From positions 1,612,001 through 1,676,000 of the forward strand of contig CM065878.1 of assembly GCA_033439255.1 (NCBI GenBank): 64,000 bases of DNA, written 5' to 3'. Made by a program: the position numbers and the translations under genes. Shown here in pieces: positions 23,074-37,628 of the stretch (position 1 is its first letter; each line of letters begins with the position of its first letter). This DNA is from Hericium rajendrae. Its lineage: Eukaryota > Basidiomycota > Agaricomycetes > Russulales > Hericiaceae. The notes beneath the pieces were generated by a model. That model was not told the DNA's origin. It did no database searches and was given only the letters and a program-made list of their open reading frames with translations.

Positions 23074-25008
23074 ATGGTGCGCATGCCAGTCCCGGCCTTA
23101 GTCAACTAGGACTTACGGTCATACTGTTCAGGTGGTCCTCGCTGCTTCAATATGCACGAAAGGCGGCAAAGGTCAGTCTTTGGCGTATACCGAGCATTGC
23201 TTCGAGTATCTTATGTCGCACAATACCAGCCGTAATCTCTCGCCAGTTCCGCGACATGTCGCGAACCCGCATCGAATCGCTCCTCGCGTCCTTCCCAAAA
23301 CTCATCCCCACCAACACGCAGCACACGTCCATTGACACGCCCGACGTGCGATATGTCTACCAGCCACTCGAAGACCTTTATATCGTTCTTATCACAAACA
23401 AAGCGTCGAATATCCTGCAGGACATCGACACCCTCCATCTCTTCGCGCGGGTCGTGTCGGACATGTGCAGGAGTGCCGACCAGCGGGAGATCCTGAGGAG
23501 CGCCTTTGAGCTGTTGGGCGCCTTTGACGAGATTGTTAGTCTTGGATACCGTGAGCAGGTCAACCTGATGCAGGTCAGGAGTGTCCTGGAGATGGAGAGT
23601 CACGAAGAGAAGATCCAGGAGATCATTGCTCGAGTAAGTGCATTTATCCTCGACTTTTGAGCATATTTTCAATTATGCTTTCCTCTAGAACAAAGAGGCA
23701 GAGGCGAAGGAGGAGCTCAAGCGGAGGGCCAAGCAGCTCGAGATGCAGCGGCGCGAGCAGCAGCGACGCACGGCGACCACTGGCGCGGGTGCTGGCGGCT
23801 ACCTGGGTGGTGGTGTTACTGGGTATTCCCCCGTCCCACAACGGTTTGATTCGCCCTCTATTCCCCAAGCGCGCACTTCTTCACCAGCGCCCTCGTCTAT
23901 GCGTCCACCCGCTTTCAAGGGTAGCGGCATGAAGCTCGGCAGCAAGAAGACAAAGCAGGCCGAGCTTCTGGATGCACTGGGCGGCGAGGCGCTCATTTCG
24001 GAAGACATGTCTGCGCCGGCCACTCCTGCTATCTCGTCAACGCCTGAACTTGTCGTCCACAAGGACTCGAGAGGCAGCTTGCCGGCTGTCACGCCAGAGA
24101 GGTTCTTCGATCTTTTATCCGCTGTATGCGCAACAATTGACATCTATCAAGTGTTCATATCATCACCAAGGAACACATCAATCTTGCTTTGTCGCGCGAG
24201 GGCGGTCTCGAGTCTATGGAACTCAAAGGAGACATGAATCTGCGCGTCGCCGATCCCGATCTCGCGCGCATCAAAGTCACGCTGCTGCCTTCCTCGACCG
24301 ACTTTGGGTCGGAGCTCCAGTTCAAGCAGCACCCCAACGTCGGAAAGTTCGTCGCGAACAAAGAGCGGATCATCGCCCTGAAGGACCCTGCGCGCGGCTT
24401 CCCCGTCAACCAGTCCCTGGCGGTGCTGAAGTGGAGATACGCGGGCAAGGACGAGAGTTACGTCCCGCTTTCGAGTACGCATGCTTCTCTGCTTCTGCTG
24501 TAGGACCGGTCTGATGACGTGCCCTACGCGTTATCAGTCAATTGCTGGCCGACCCCGTCCAATGACGGTTCATGCGATGTCAACATCGAGTACGAATTGG
24601 AAAATGAGGCTGTCACCCTCCACGATCTCGTTATCTCGATTCCCCTACCGTGAGTCCTATCAGAGCGCGCAATATACGTAGATGATGTCGTGTTGACTTC
24701 CTTCGTCTTACAGAGATGGTTCCTATCCGACGGTGGCATCGCACACGGGCGAGTGGCAGCTGAATCCGTCGAGCCATTCGCTCGACTGGTCCGTGCCGCT
24801 CGTCAACGCGGAGGAACGTTCAGGGTCCATGGAATTCTCAGTGGGCGGCGACGACGTCGCGGCATTCTTCCCTGTCAAGGTGCATTTCGTCGGACAGGGC
24901 AACACCGTTGGCGTGCGCGTGGGGTCCGTGACGCGCGTCGACAGTGGCGAGGAAGTCGTGTTCTCGGAAGATGCGACTGTAACGATCGATGACTACTCTG
25001 TCGTATAG
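23074..25008 (+). CDS. RET2: Coatomer subunit delta (delta-COP)
   Basis: Component of the COPI coat that drives Golgi-to-ER transport. The first exon holds only the ATG; after an intron the protein continues VVLAASICTKGGKAVISRQF, the longin-type N-domain (TPDVRYVYQPLEDLYIVLIT, KASNILQDIDTLHLFARVVS). A charged helix follows (KEAEAKEELKRRAKQLEMQR), then a Gly/Pro/Ser linker, the VHIITKEHINLALSREGGLE segment, and the mu-homology domain with LQFKQHPNVGKFVANKERII, LKWRYAGKDESYVPLS, INCWPTPSNDGSCDVNIEYE and the end EDATVTIDDYSVV. Length and order match ARCN1/Ret2. Introns join in frame and no slip was found. Confidence 0.95.
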
Positions 25009-25202
25009 TGGCTGGTATACATATATTGTCCATGGGCATATGAAAATGCAAGACAGCGAGGATAGATGGTGGGGTTTTCTAGTTATGATATGAGGCGGGT
25101 CGATATCAACAAAGCGAAATTGACAACATATACAACCCTGGATGAAGTCCAAAAACAGAAAATAGCGTCCAAATTCGCAATCTTCGCGAACGTCAGTCTA
25201 AT

Positions 25203-27136
25203 CTACCCTATGGTGACTTTCGCCATATCTGCGCTCAACCTATCCGCAGACGCGCCCGAAGATGGATGGGGCTTGAACCTCCCCTGCTCATCGATGGGCA
25301 TACTGACCGCCCTCTGGCCCGACGGAACCCGATGGGAGAGCCGGTTGAGATGCGCGTCGCTGGCGCTCTGATTGAAGTACCCAGACCCGTTAGGGGTTAA
25401 TTGCGGAGAAGTCGAATACGCTCTTGCCATGGGCGACATCGGCATCAGAGGTGGCGTCAGCATCGGCGAGAAGGGCGCGGTCAGCGGGCCCATGCTGATA
25501 GCCCTGCTTGTGCGAAGCATGGCGTTCTGGGGCCGCGGGGACGGCGCCTGGGTGTTCTCCGGGTCCAATAGCTTCTGCAGGGCGAGCAGGTTCGCGAAGG
25601 CGTCGTTCCCCGCATTGTGGAAGACGTAATCGACGTTGAAACCCAGAGACAGGACGAGGCTGCTGAGGGATAGCGCCGATCCGGGCTGTCGAGGCTGGCC
25701 ACTTTTGGCATCTATCATTGCGCCACGCCTCCCTGCCTTGAACAGAGCGCTCTCAAATGCAGCCGTATCAATGACCAATATGTTGTGTGGTACCTCTGGA
25801 TCGACAGCTTCTGTGAGTAGGGTAGACTTTCTCCCGACGTTGGGACATACTGATTCGCATCTCCTCCATGCGGCGAAGGTCTTCTGATGGAGTGTGACTG
25901 ATAAGCACAAGGCTGTTGGAAGTCGTCTCGGAATCGGGACTAGCTAAACTGCTGCGGACGACGTGAAAGGTAAGCGGCAGAAGGTATAGGGAGGGGTCTG
26001 CGAGTACCTGAGGACCGCCTGAATAATCTGTGGTAGTTTGGCTTTAGGAATAGTCTGACTCTCTCCAAACTGGTCCGATGATATTAGTATCTTTAGGCAC
26101 GGTGATCTTGATGCTACCTACCGCATACTGAAACCCGCAAATCGATAAGTCAAACAAATTTAACTGTGATACCAGCTAATAACTCACTTGGTGAGGAAAA
26201 TTGGGGCTATACCGGTTCCTGATCTTATCGACCCACTCACTGACAATATAGTGCCCTTTGCTGTAACGATGAGTAAGTTAGTATGTTTCCGGCGGTAGAT
26301 GCATCAGACCCACCGATAATTGTCTTCCGGGACGGGCGGCCATGACCCGATCCTGCAGAGATTTAAGTCTACTCCGGTGAACTATGCCTGAACAAAGCTC
26401 ACATTTCCAGGTGGCCGCACCGCACCGCAGCATAACCCCATTCAAGGACCGTCGCGGAATTGCGTTCCGAGGATTCAAAGTCAATGGCCATGAAAGTCCT
26501 GTCTCGCGCTGCCCAGAGCTCCTGGATAGCTCTCGGCTCTCCACTCCGCACGCGCACCTTTAGTGCCGCTAACACAACCGCGGGCAACGTAGCATACAAT
26601 TTTTTGTACACCGTGTAGTCGGTAACTGTGCGCAGATGTCTCGGGTGCGTTTCGAACGCCTCTACTTTCAGAAAGTTGTCTGCCATTGGCAGGGTCTCTC
26701 CAAATCTAGGCAAAGGATCCGATTATTGACGGCTTGCATGATCAGCAAAAATATACGGACCTAGTCTTGATCATCTTGAGAAAGGCTCCGATGGATGTCA
26801 TGCGGGTCACAATGTGTGCTCTTCCCGTATAAGCGTCCGTCACAGTAATGACAGGCCAGGAGAATGACAAAAATTCTTCGAAGGTCCCGAATAGATGTCC
26901 CCACGAGCGCTCGTACCTACCGCGCAACGTCCAGGGTTGAGCATGAGCAGGAGATTGAGTATCATGACGAACCATGGGATTCCGTGCATTTGAAAATACC
27001 CCATGTACGCGGTATACACCTGGCAAAAAGTCAATTTGCCAGATAAGCAGGGCTCGCACCGACAGAGCATTGGGTGACGTACGGACTGTAGATCATACTC
27101 CCATCCTCGAATATCAACCAAATTGAAGTCAGCCAT
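25203..27136 (-). CDS. Gfd2/YDR514C-like protein with an RNase-H-fold domain
   Basis: Start MADFNLVDIRGWEYDLQS, then VYTAYMGYFQMHGIPWF and a divergent N-domain (TLRGRYERSWGHLFGTFEEF). A conserved domain follows with AARDRTFMAIDFESSERNS and TVLEWGYAAVRCGHLEM, a DxE pattern as in the exonuclease (RNase-H-like) fold. It continues with HNILVIDTAAFESALFKAG, LSLSSLVLSLGFNVDYVFHN and AGNDAFANLLALQKLLDP. This arrangement is that of the Gfd2/YDR514C C-terminal domain. The tail is Pro/Ser/Met-rich low complexity. Yeast Gfd2 is linked to mRNA export and translation; nuclease activity is inferred from fold only. A base appears to be missing at about 26967, after GIPWF. Introns between exons at about 26000-26400 are approximate. 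Confidence 0.72.
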
Positions 27137-29059
<1,923 letters not shown>

Positions 29060-29466
29060 TCGACTCGCTCCTTGGTGTGGGTTTCATATGGGGGCATTTG
29101 CTACGGGCGCCGCACACACTTTGCCATGTATTCATGCCGCTATGCAGCTCATGATATCTTTCTTTCATCTGTAACGAACGTGTGAATCCATTTAAGTTGT
29201 TCTCACTGCATCCACCAATACGACATGTATTCTACGTGAGCGACGTCTGCGCATTTGCGTGCAGCTGAACTTTGAGAATGAAGCGTTGGAGAGAAATTCA
29301 TGGGCCAGGTCCGGTCCGGTCCGGTCCGCTCTAAGATCTGAGATTGCAGCTGACGTGAGCAGTTTGACGAGATTGCATGCAGCAACACCACAGTGGCTGA
29401 AGATTTCAGAAATTCCCCGTCTTGCTTTCTGACCTCAGCAACACTCCCTTCAGCTCTCTGTCAAAG
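29060..29466. other. Spacer between ubiquitin-L40 and UTP14, with a GGTCC repeat
   Basis: Holds the 3' end of the ubiquitin gene and the UTP14 promoter. A short tandem run of GGTCC/GGTCCG (about four copies) lies at 29308-29333. No gene was recognised. Confidence 0.5.
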
Positions 29467-32400
29467 ATGGCCAGAACAGGACGACCTGTTGGTCACTCAG
29501 GTAAACCCGTGCCTTCATCCAGCAAAGCGAACGCGGCCGGCTACCAGAAACGCCAATCCCGCAAGGTCAAGGGAGTCGCAGGCCTGTCCTCGGATGTCTA
29601 CGAATTTCAGTCGCAGAAGGTCAGGAGAAGCAACGTCGCTTTGACTCTTGACAGGGACGAGGAGGAGTACCATGGCGGGTCGGATGACGAGATCGACCGC
29701 GACGCGCTGCGAGCGCGCCTCATAGGCGAGAATGTGGACGACGAGATGATCGACTCGGATGACGACGAGGAGGTCGACAGTGATGCGGCTTTTGAGGAAA
29801 GTGATGAAGATCGCTTTGCTGGTTTCACTTTTCATTCATCGGTAAGTTATATCCTGCATTGTCTTAGGCGACAATTGATCGTTCTTTTCAACGTGCTGCA
29901 GAAACCGAAAGCTAAGCCAAAAAAGAAGCAGGGCAAGGCTCGTGCAGTTCATTTTGCTGATGTTGACCTGAACGAGGACAGTGACGTGGAGGAGGATGAT
30001 ATCCCAGCAAATGATCAAAATAGCTCCGAGGAGGAGGAGGAAGAGGAGGGCGATCCTGATGAGTTTATTGACGCTCTGGATATCTTGGATGGGCGTGGGG
30101 AAGCCGACTTTGGAGACGATGAAGTTGTTGAAGGGCGGGAAGGGGCAGAGAAGGAACAGGGCAGAAGTGGGGAGGATTCAGAGAGCGAGGAGGAGCAGGA
30201 CGAGGAAGGTCCCGCTGCCGACGAGGATATTTCACTATCTGGCGACGAGCAAGAAACGGATGCCGATGCACTGGACGGCCTGGGTAACTTCATCTCGACA
30301 TTAGAAACCGGCAAAAAGAGGAAAGCGGAGGACGGTCCTCAACAGGAAGACGCTGCTCGCCGAAAACGCAGGATAATACAAGAGCGTACAGAGGCGGGTG
30401 CCGAGAATGAGTTTGCTGCTCAGGCAGGTATGCACTTTCCATCCCATGCATTCTCCAAATCTCTGAGCTCAACATGTCTACAGGATCTTCGATGTTGGAC
30501 TTGGACGATTTGCTCGCGCCTCTGGCTTCGCAGTCTTCAAACATGCTCTCGCTTAAAAAGTCAGCGAAGGTCTTAACATCCTCGCGGACGGGTACAAAGC
30601 TCTCGGCCCCGCTACCAATGCGGACGCAGGACCGCCTGGACCGGGAAGCTGCTTACGAGCAGACGAAGCAGGAAGTCGATAAATGGAAGGACACGATGAA
30701 GCGCATCCAAGAAGTGCGTATCATGGCTGGAGGGATTCGCATTTGCTCATCTGTATTTTCCAGGCACAACATCTGTCGTTCCCTTTGCAAGCGCAGCCTG
30801 CTGGAAAAGTATCTAGTCTAGAGTTGGCAGCTAAGTTTAAGGTTCGCTAACACCGGTCTTCCTATCCTGTCTTGAAGCTTATGCTATATCTAGCCGACTA
30901 CTGAATTAGAAAGCTCAGTGGACCGTCTCCTCAAGCAGGCCCAGCTGCGCGAGGAAGACATGTCTAAGACGGAGGAACTCAAGATGAACCATCTGTCCGT
31001 CGAGGAAGTCGCCGCACGGCGCGCCGAAGTCCGCAAAGTCCGGGAACTCATGTTCCGCGCCGAGATGAAGGCCAAGCGCGTCGCGAAGATTAAGAGCAAG
31101 ACTTATCGGCGGATCAAGAAGAAGGAGCGGGAGCGCTTGGCTGCGAAGGTCGACGGCGAGGAGGATGAAGGTGATGAAGAGGTGCGGATGCGGCGCGAGG
31201 CGGAGCGGGCGATGGAGAGGGCGACGCTGAAGCATAAGAACACGGGGAAGTGGGCGAAGGCGATGAAGGGACGGGGCGAGTTGGATGTGGATCAACGCAG
31301 GGAGATCACTGAGATGCTCGATAGGGGAGAGCGGCTAAGGAGGAGGATCAAGGGAGACAAAAGTGACGAGGAGGCCGAGAGCAGTGACGGAAGCGAGGGC
31401 GAGAAAGATGGGGGTATTGAAGGTCTGAAGGCGCGGGCGTTCGACGAACTAACAGCGCTGAAGGATGCTCCCGCTGCTGAGAGTGGGAACGGGAAGAGCG
31501 TGTTCGACATGAAGTTCATGCAGGATGCCGCCGCTCGCGAACATCAGGCAGTGGACCGCGACGTCGACGACTTCATAAAGGAGATGGGAGACGATACGAT
31601 AGAGGATGTTGGCGATGCGCAAGATGCGGACAGTGCGATCGTACATCGCGTCGGTGGTCGCGTCTCCTTCCGACCAGGCAACCAGGTGTGTATGGCAGTT
31701 CGCATCTCGGCATGTTCACTGACCTTTCCATCAGCCACAGCCGCTTTCTATACGGCCTTCAGCATCTATCTCCGACGCATCAAGCGTGACATTGAAATCC
31801 ACCGATTTTACCCCGCTCTCGGCATCATCGAATGTCCCGGGGCATGCTTCCGAGGGATCCGCACCCGTCTCTCCGCTGCAGGGAACGCCTGTTCTCGACC
31901 AGAGTAATCCTTGGCTCACTCGAGACGGACCTGCTCGCACCGGTAAAAAGCGAAGCGAAATCCTCGTCTCAAAGGAGAGTAAGGCCGCCGAAAAGTCGAA
32001 GAATAGGCTTCGCAAACAGAAGGAGGATCATGAGGACGAACGGGCAAAGGCCAGGGATGATGCAGTCCTGGAGATCAATGTCGACGACGTCCTCACCATT
32101 AAAACGACGGAGGTCGCTGCTGGACCGTCAGCCTCGTCTTCCTCGAAAAAGAAGACAAAAGCCGCCGCTGGCGACGCAGATGACTCGGACTACAACAGCG
32201 AGGTCGACGAGCAGGAGAAGACACTGGCCCAGAAAGGGAAGGGAAAAGCCAAGTCACACGCAGTCAAAGCCTTTGAGCAGCGTGAGCTTGTGGCGCGGGC
32301 TTTCGCAGGTGACAACGTCATTCGGGTAAGCCAACCACCTACCTATCTCACCCCACACACGCTCACCACGTCCTCCAGGACTTCGCCGAAACGAAGCGCC

Positions 32401-32830
32401 GCGCGATCCAAGAGGACGCACCCAAGGAGGTGGACACGACTCTCCCTGGCTGGGGCGCGTGGGGTGGCAGCGGCGCGCAGAAGCAAAAGTCCAAGCCGCA
32501 TCTGATCAAGAAACTCGCGGGCATAGACCCCAAGTCGCGCGCGGACTACGGCAAGGCGCACGTCATCATCTCCGAGAAGCGCGACAAGAAGGCGGCGAAG
32601 TACATGGTCAAGGATCTGCCGTACCCGTACACGAGCAAGGCGCAGTTCGAGCGCAGCGTCGAGATACCAATTGGCACGGAATGGAACACGCGCGTCGCGT
32701 TCCAGCGCGGGACGCTGCCCAAGATCACGAAGAAGGTGCGTGGGCTGTTGGTTTCGTCGTTTGGGACGTGTGTGGCTGACTGGCTTTGCAGATGGGCACC
32801 GTCATTAACCCCCTCGAAAAATTATCGTAG
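29467..32830 (+). CDS. UTP14: U3 snoRNP / SSU-processome protein UTP14
   Basis: Needed for 18S rRNA maturation in the nucleolus; UTP14 activates the helicase Dhr1. The protein starts MARTGRPVGHSGKPVPSSSK. It has very acidic blocks (EEEEEEEGDPDEF), the UTP14 core (TTELESSVDRLLKQAQLREE, VEEVAARRAEVRKVRELMFR, KRVAKIKSKTYRRIKKKERE, LKHKNTGKWAKAMKGR), then VVKAFEQRELVARAFAGDNV-like and KPHLIKKLAGIDPKSR segments. The C-terminus carries HVIISEKRDKKAAKYMVKD and LPYPYTSKAQFERSVEIPIG, ending GTVINPLEKLS. Motif order and length (about 960 residues) match the family. Introns are at 29841-29902, 30427-30483, 30717-30763, 31687-31734 and others; all preserve frame. Confidence 0.95.
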
Positions 32831-33064
32831 ATCGGCTACGTATGTATGTGGGCCATACCTTGTAATGTGTATCATGAACACCATAGCATACCACGCACTA
32901 CATGCAATCGCACAGATCTCACAGGATATCCTATCCACCGTCTTCCAAAACCGAGAAAATGCAATTCCTTCCATGAATAAATTGTTACACCTGATGTACA
33001 TTGATGGCTACATGAACAAGAGTCCAAATTGTGGTAAACTTACGGATGATATGAAGTTCAGCCT

Positions 33065-35269
33065 CTAGCCCTCCTCGCCCATCATCAGGCTGATCAACAC
33101 ATATGAGTTGGCGAGGACCATGAGCAACCATATCGCATAGCCGATGCCGGCAACCACCTTCCCATTGCTGTAATCTATCATCTCCTCGACCGGAGCCTGC
33201 TCCGTGTCTGGAACTGGGCCAGAACTATCGCTGACGTCCAGGCTCGAATACGTCGGTGTCGGCGTCGACATGAATACATCGTCAAATTTGGGTGACTTCG
33301 GCGGTGGACTCGAAGAGAAGATTGGCTCTGGCTCTGGTGATAGCGGTGTCTTGCGCACGGCCATGACTTTCTTGGATGAGGTGAGCCAGATGAGAGGGAA
33401 GACGATGAAGGGTAAGACGATGGACAGAACGACTTGCGACGCAACAAGCATCGTGTCGATCCCAGGGCGACCCACAGCGATGGCGACTGTCATAGAGGGA
33501 ATCAGACCAAGTAGCCGTGTCAGAAGTCGTCGAACGATGGGCTGTATAGAAGGCAATCGGATGAATAAGTTTAGATGAGCGTATGATGGTGTATTGTACA
33601 TACGGGGACATGCCAGCGAAGAAACCCTTCGGAGACGGTTTGGCCCGCGACCGTAGCAATTATAGATGAGCTCTGCCCGGCACAGAGCAGAGCGAGTGCA
33701 AATGTGACGGCGGCGCCTACAGGAAAGCAAGGCGCTGAAAGTTAGCAGGCTCGGGCGCCGTGGGAGGACGTGACGCACCGGGTCCAACGACGGTCCTAAT
33801 AAGATCGTGGGCGTCAAATAGGCTCGCTGTCGCATGTGAGCCATCTTCTGCATGTTGGCCGTAATAGAATACCGCAGAAGCGAGGACGAGGATCCTATTG
33901 AGAGCCAGTCAATCGGTCAGCACTGAAAAGGACGGAGAAACACGCACATTGAGTTGATCAAAACGGCAAATCCTAGAAGGCTGATGACAATGTCTGCTAT
34001 GCCATGGCGAAGATGGGCCTTGATAAAAGACTCGGAGTGATTTTCCCGATCTGCATGGCTTTTAGGCTCCGTAGTTGGGTCCATGGGTTCGAGATGGAAT
34101 TGTGAAAGGAATGACCCGCAGCAGTTGCAATTTCGCCAGGCCCTTCGCCGGTTCGACATCATCTTGGTCGACTGACCATCCAGCAAGGCAGACCCCGTGA
34201 GCGGTTCCTCCGGTTGCTTCGACACTCTGTCTTGGGTAGCTAGCGCCGAACCGATAAATAGACTGTGGGGCATAACCGTCGCACCAAGGATGCCGACCGC
34301 TGGAAACTTTCTAAATATATCAAGTCCCTCAAGCCTCGTTGCGTAAACTTACATGTATAAAGGGCACCATGCTCAAAGATGGTCTTGGATGGTACAAACC
34401 CGTCAAAGGCATCCCCCCAATTGACATCGATTTTTGAGATGATGATGCACATACAAATAAGAACGGCGATGACCTGTTGGCGCTAAGATTTGAGCGACCA
34501 AGTAGCTAAGAATAGACTAGCTCACGTACTAGAGCGGCGATTATCAGCTCAAACATCTTCACGGGCCGACCACGGAGCGGGTCTTTGAGCGCGAGGATGA
34601 GCAGGACGTCACATGCGGTCAGAAGGGTGCCCGCCCATAACGGGAGTGAAGGGAAGAGAAGTGTTAACGCGATAGCTGATCCTAAAAGTTCCGCGAGGTC
34701 TGTACTGATTATGGCGATCTCGGAAAGCGCATAGAGAGGATAGAGGCCCAGCCATCGGAAAAGCAAGGTGTGCTTGGGACGGTCATGTAAAAGTAGCCGA
34801 CAATGTGAGGCTAAATCTATCGAGATTAGATAGATCAAGATGAGTGCTAGCTCATTGGTCGAATAGAAATGTGAGGCTTACCGAGGCCTGTTACAATTCC
34901 TAGCTTGCTTGCCAGGCTCTGTACGATGAACGGCATAAGAAGCCTTGTGAGAACAGAGTCTCAAAGCTCACCTGCAGGAATATGGCGAAGACTCCCGATA
35001 GAAGGACGATAAACAGGAGCTTGTATCCGAATTCGGATCCCGCTTGAAGGTCGACGCCCCAGTTTCCTCTTGCAATCGTGGAACGGAAGTCAGTGAACGA
35101 TGAAGACAACGGTGAACTGATCTCACGGGTCAAAGTAGGCGACAGCGCAGACGATCCCGACGCCGGTATGTTTGGCGGCGTGATGCCACACCACTCTGGC
35201 AGTCTTCTTGAGTCGAAATAGCCATTTGTTTGGAACTGCGGGCCCGACGCCATCAGGGATGTCAGACAT
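33065..35269 (-). CDS. NRAMP-family divalent metal transporter (Smf1-like)
   Basis: Proton-coupled Mn2+/Fe2+ transporter. The start at 35269 reads [20 protein letters not shown] and leads directly into the family pattern [20 protein letters not shown], with [19 protein letters not shown] after an intron, giving the metal-binding DPGN motif. Further on are [38 protein letters not shown], and the second metal motif [15 protein letters not shown] Cys-containing cytosolic loop with [11 protein letters not shown] follows, then [20 protein letters not shown] and several more spans. The C-terminus has an extra Ser/Pro-rich loop ([20 protein letters not shown]) before a last span ending [15 protein letters not shown]. 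About ten introns. An in-frame start at 35253 in another phase is excluded by the conserved N-terminus. Confidence 0.93.
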
Positions 35270-36363
35270 GGGGCTGGGAGAGGCGAGAGGGGGGGAAGGT
35301 GACGATGGGATGAGACGACATGAAAGAGTGTGGCAGAGTATATGACCGAACCAAGGGAGCGGATGAGGAGGAGGTCATCCCGAAGGAGTGGTACACGGTA
35401 GACATCATCGCATCCCGAGCTGACCACCCGCTCTCCAACGCAGCTTCCGATCTCCCCCGGTCTCACCATTCCCTTCGGTTTTCTGCTCCATTGTTGCAAA
35501 CTTGCATCTTCTGCGATACCTGGATACGCATGTCGTCGATTTGTTGGCAGCTCTCTCGCTGGTTCTAGTAGCAGTATCTCTATACCCGGGCGCTCGGTCA
35601 ACGCCGACACCCCGCTGACCGCCAAGTTACTGGACCTTCTCTTTCGTCCTTCAAATCTCGCTATTCCTAGTTTCTTCCATCCTATATGTCACTTTGCTGG
35701 ATGCCTTCCAGTGCCTTCCTGGCACAATTTACGGTATATTGTATCGACCTTTTCCATATTGACAACACCCCCATAGAATGACAGCTTTGCTCTTCCTGTA
35801 AATATCATATTAGCTACGAGTTTCTGAGGAAACATAGCCACTAATGCCAGTGCAGAGCCACGACGCCGAATAGTAACATGGATTCCAAAAAATGCAGATG
35901 AAACACCATATTTCCATTTCCGCTATCTGCCTTCCTTCACGCGAGACCTAGTCAAGTAATGCCAAGTGCCCCTGTCATCCCTATCATTCGCCGTCGCCGA
36001 CAATAAGGTATCGATGCGTAAAGATTCGTTCCCCTTTTGCAGTCTTTCCATGGTATCGGTTCTGCAACCCTGTCGACCGAGACTGAAGCCCTGACACGTC
36101 GGGGCATGAAACTGCTTCCGTGGCGCAAATGAATGCGTGCTGCGCATACCACACCGGTGTCTTGCCAGCATGTATCCTATCCCCGCTACGCTCGACGCTT
36201 AGTCGACGTTAGGGGCTTCCGCGCCGACGCCGCCGTGTCGCGCTTTCTCAGTGTACGGTCTTCGTGTGAGTGTCGTCTGCATGTTTATAACCTCTGAACT
36301 GGTCTTTAATATACACGTCTTTCCTTCCAACAGCACCGTACAAGGTTCTGATAGAGTATGTGT
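35270..36363. other. Intergenic interval between the NRAMP and HIT genes
   Basis: About 1.1 kb. It contains the NRAMP promoter and the HIT 3' region. Short frames at 35923-36171 (minus) and elsewhere have no recognisable domain. Confidence 0.5.
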
Positions 36364-37122
36364 TTAGATCTTCGCCTTCATCCTCTCGGCCGTCGCTGCC
36401 AACTCTTCCTTCTCGGGCTTCTTCTGTTTCCAAACCTCGTCGCTGAGCAGCAAGCCTTCTTTCTCATTTGGCTTCGGGATGACATGGAAATGGACGTGGT
36501 CGACGTGCTTTACCCAGAGTCAGGACTCGCCAAATCCGAATCTGTCAACAAACTTGCCTGGAATGCCATTTTCCCGTTGTTCTGCGGAAGTTTAATCATC
36601 AAGTGAATCTTTCAGTGCAATCAGTTATAGTCTGGACCATACCTGAAGTACGTTGTATTGCTCAACGCCGGTGGACAGCGCTACTTTTCTTGACAACAAG
36701 GAGAATATCGGCCAAGTACTCATCGGGGAGGTCTCCAATCGTCCGTGCATGATCTATTCCATGTCAGTTTCCATGTTTCATCTTAGAAGTCAAGATCTAA
36801 CATTTGGGGATGACCTGAGTATGGCCTTCGGAGATGGGGAAGATATCGAGGAATGCAAGACTGATCAGATAGTTTAGCTCCTGCTTCGATGATACGAGGC
36901 TCTTATGCAACGAACGTTTGCTCTGTTTCATGGACCTTGTGACTGGGGATGGTGCCTACAGAAGATTTCTGTTTATCAAGCTCCAATATCGCAAGACATT
37001 TCAACATACCTTTGATGATGAGGCAAAAGGGGCATCTATATGTGTATCAATCAAGTCTAGTGAGTCGAAAAGTCGAACAATCAGCAGTAAACTTACTTCT
37101 CATCTACTTTCACGGAGGACAT
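36364..37122 (-). CDS. HIT-family nucleotide hydrolase (Hnt1/HINT-like)
   Basis: Purine-nucleotide phosphoramidase type. Start MSSVKVDEK, then small exons giving CPFCLIIKG, TIPSHKVHETEQTF, SLAFLDIFPISEGHTQVIPK, YHARTIGDLPDEYLADILLV, ALSTGVEQYNVLQ, NNGKMAFQ and the catalytic histidine triad HVDHVHFHVIPKP, ending AERMKAKI. At least six introns are used in about 760 bases. The intron before the triad has a GC donor (CAG/GCAAGT...AAAG). One extra base is present at about 36685 (AAAA run) between LLVVKK and ALSTGVEQ; the conserved sequence on both sides points to an assembly slip. Divergent from CutC with 506 bases between. Confidence 0.88.
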
Positions 37123-37628
37123 CTTGATTATTGCGTTTGATGGGTTGTAGATGTTGGCTAGTTAGAGTGATTGAAGACGATTGCGGCAGACCGCAACTAC
37201 TCGATTTCGGCGCTAACTACGCTGGCACTGCCATGTCAGATATGGTGATGATTGCTGCGGCTTTCTCATGATCTACCTACCCTGATCCTATACGTAGGCC
37301 GAGGTCAGCAACGGGGACTACGCACTTGACACGCCTTACATAGAATAGAGATAAAATTCCGGGTTAGCGTAAAGTCAGAGCCCAGTCACCACTTCGTTAG
37401 CGTCGCTAAGTCACTACTTACTTCCATGCCTTTTGGGTCGATCTGCTTCTTGTGGTTCCCTACGTGGGCAGAGGACAAAGTCGCTGAGCGCCTTGGAGTA
37501 CTGGTTGTCAGACGTCGTGGTCCAACATATCCCCGATGAGAAAGGAAAGTCGCTGTTGTCTTCCTCGTACTTCGTCCTCTAGCAGAACTCCGTCAGCTCA
37601 TCTTACCCAGTCTTTAAAATTCTGAACA
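37123..37628. other. Divergent promoter region of the HIT and CutC genes
   Basis: About 500 bases between two start codons. No TATA box at standard spacing, no repeat and no further gene was seen. Confidence 0.45.
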
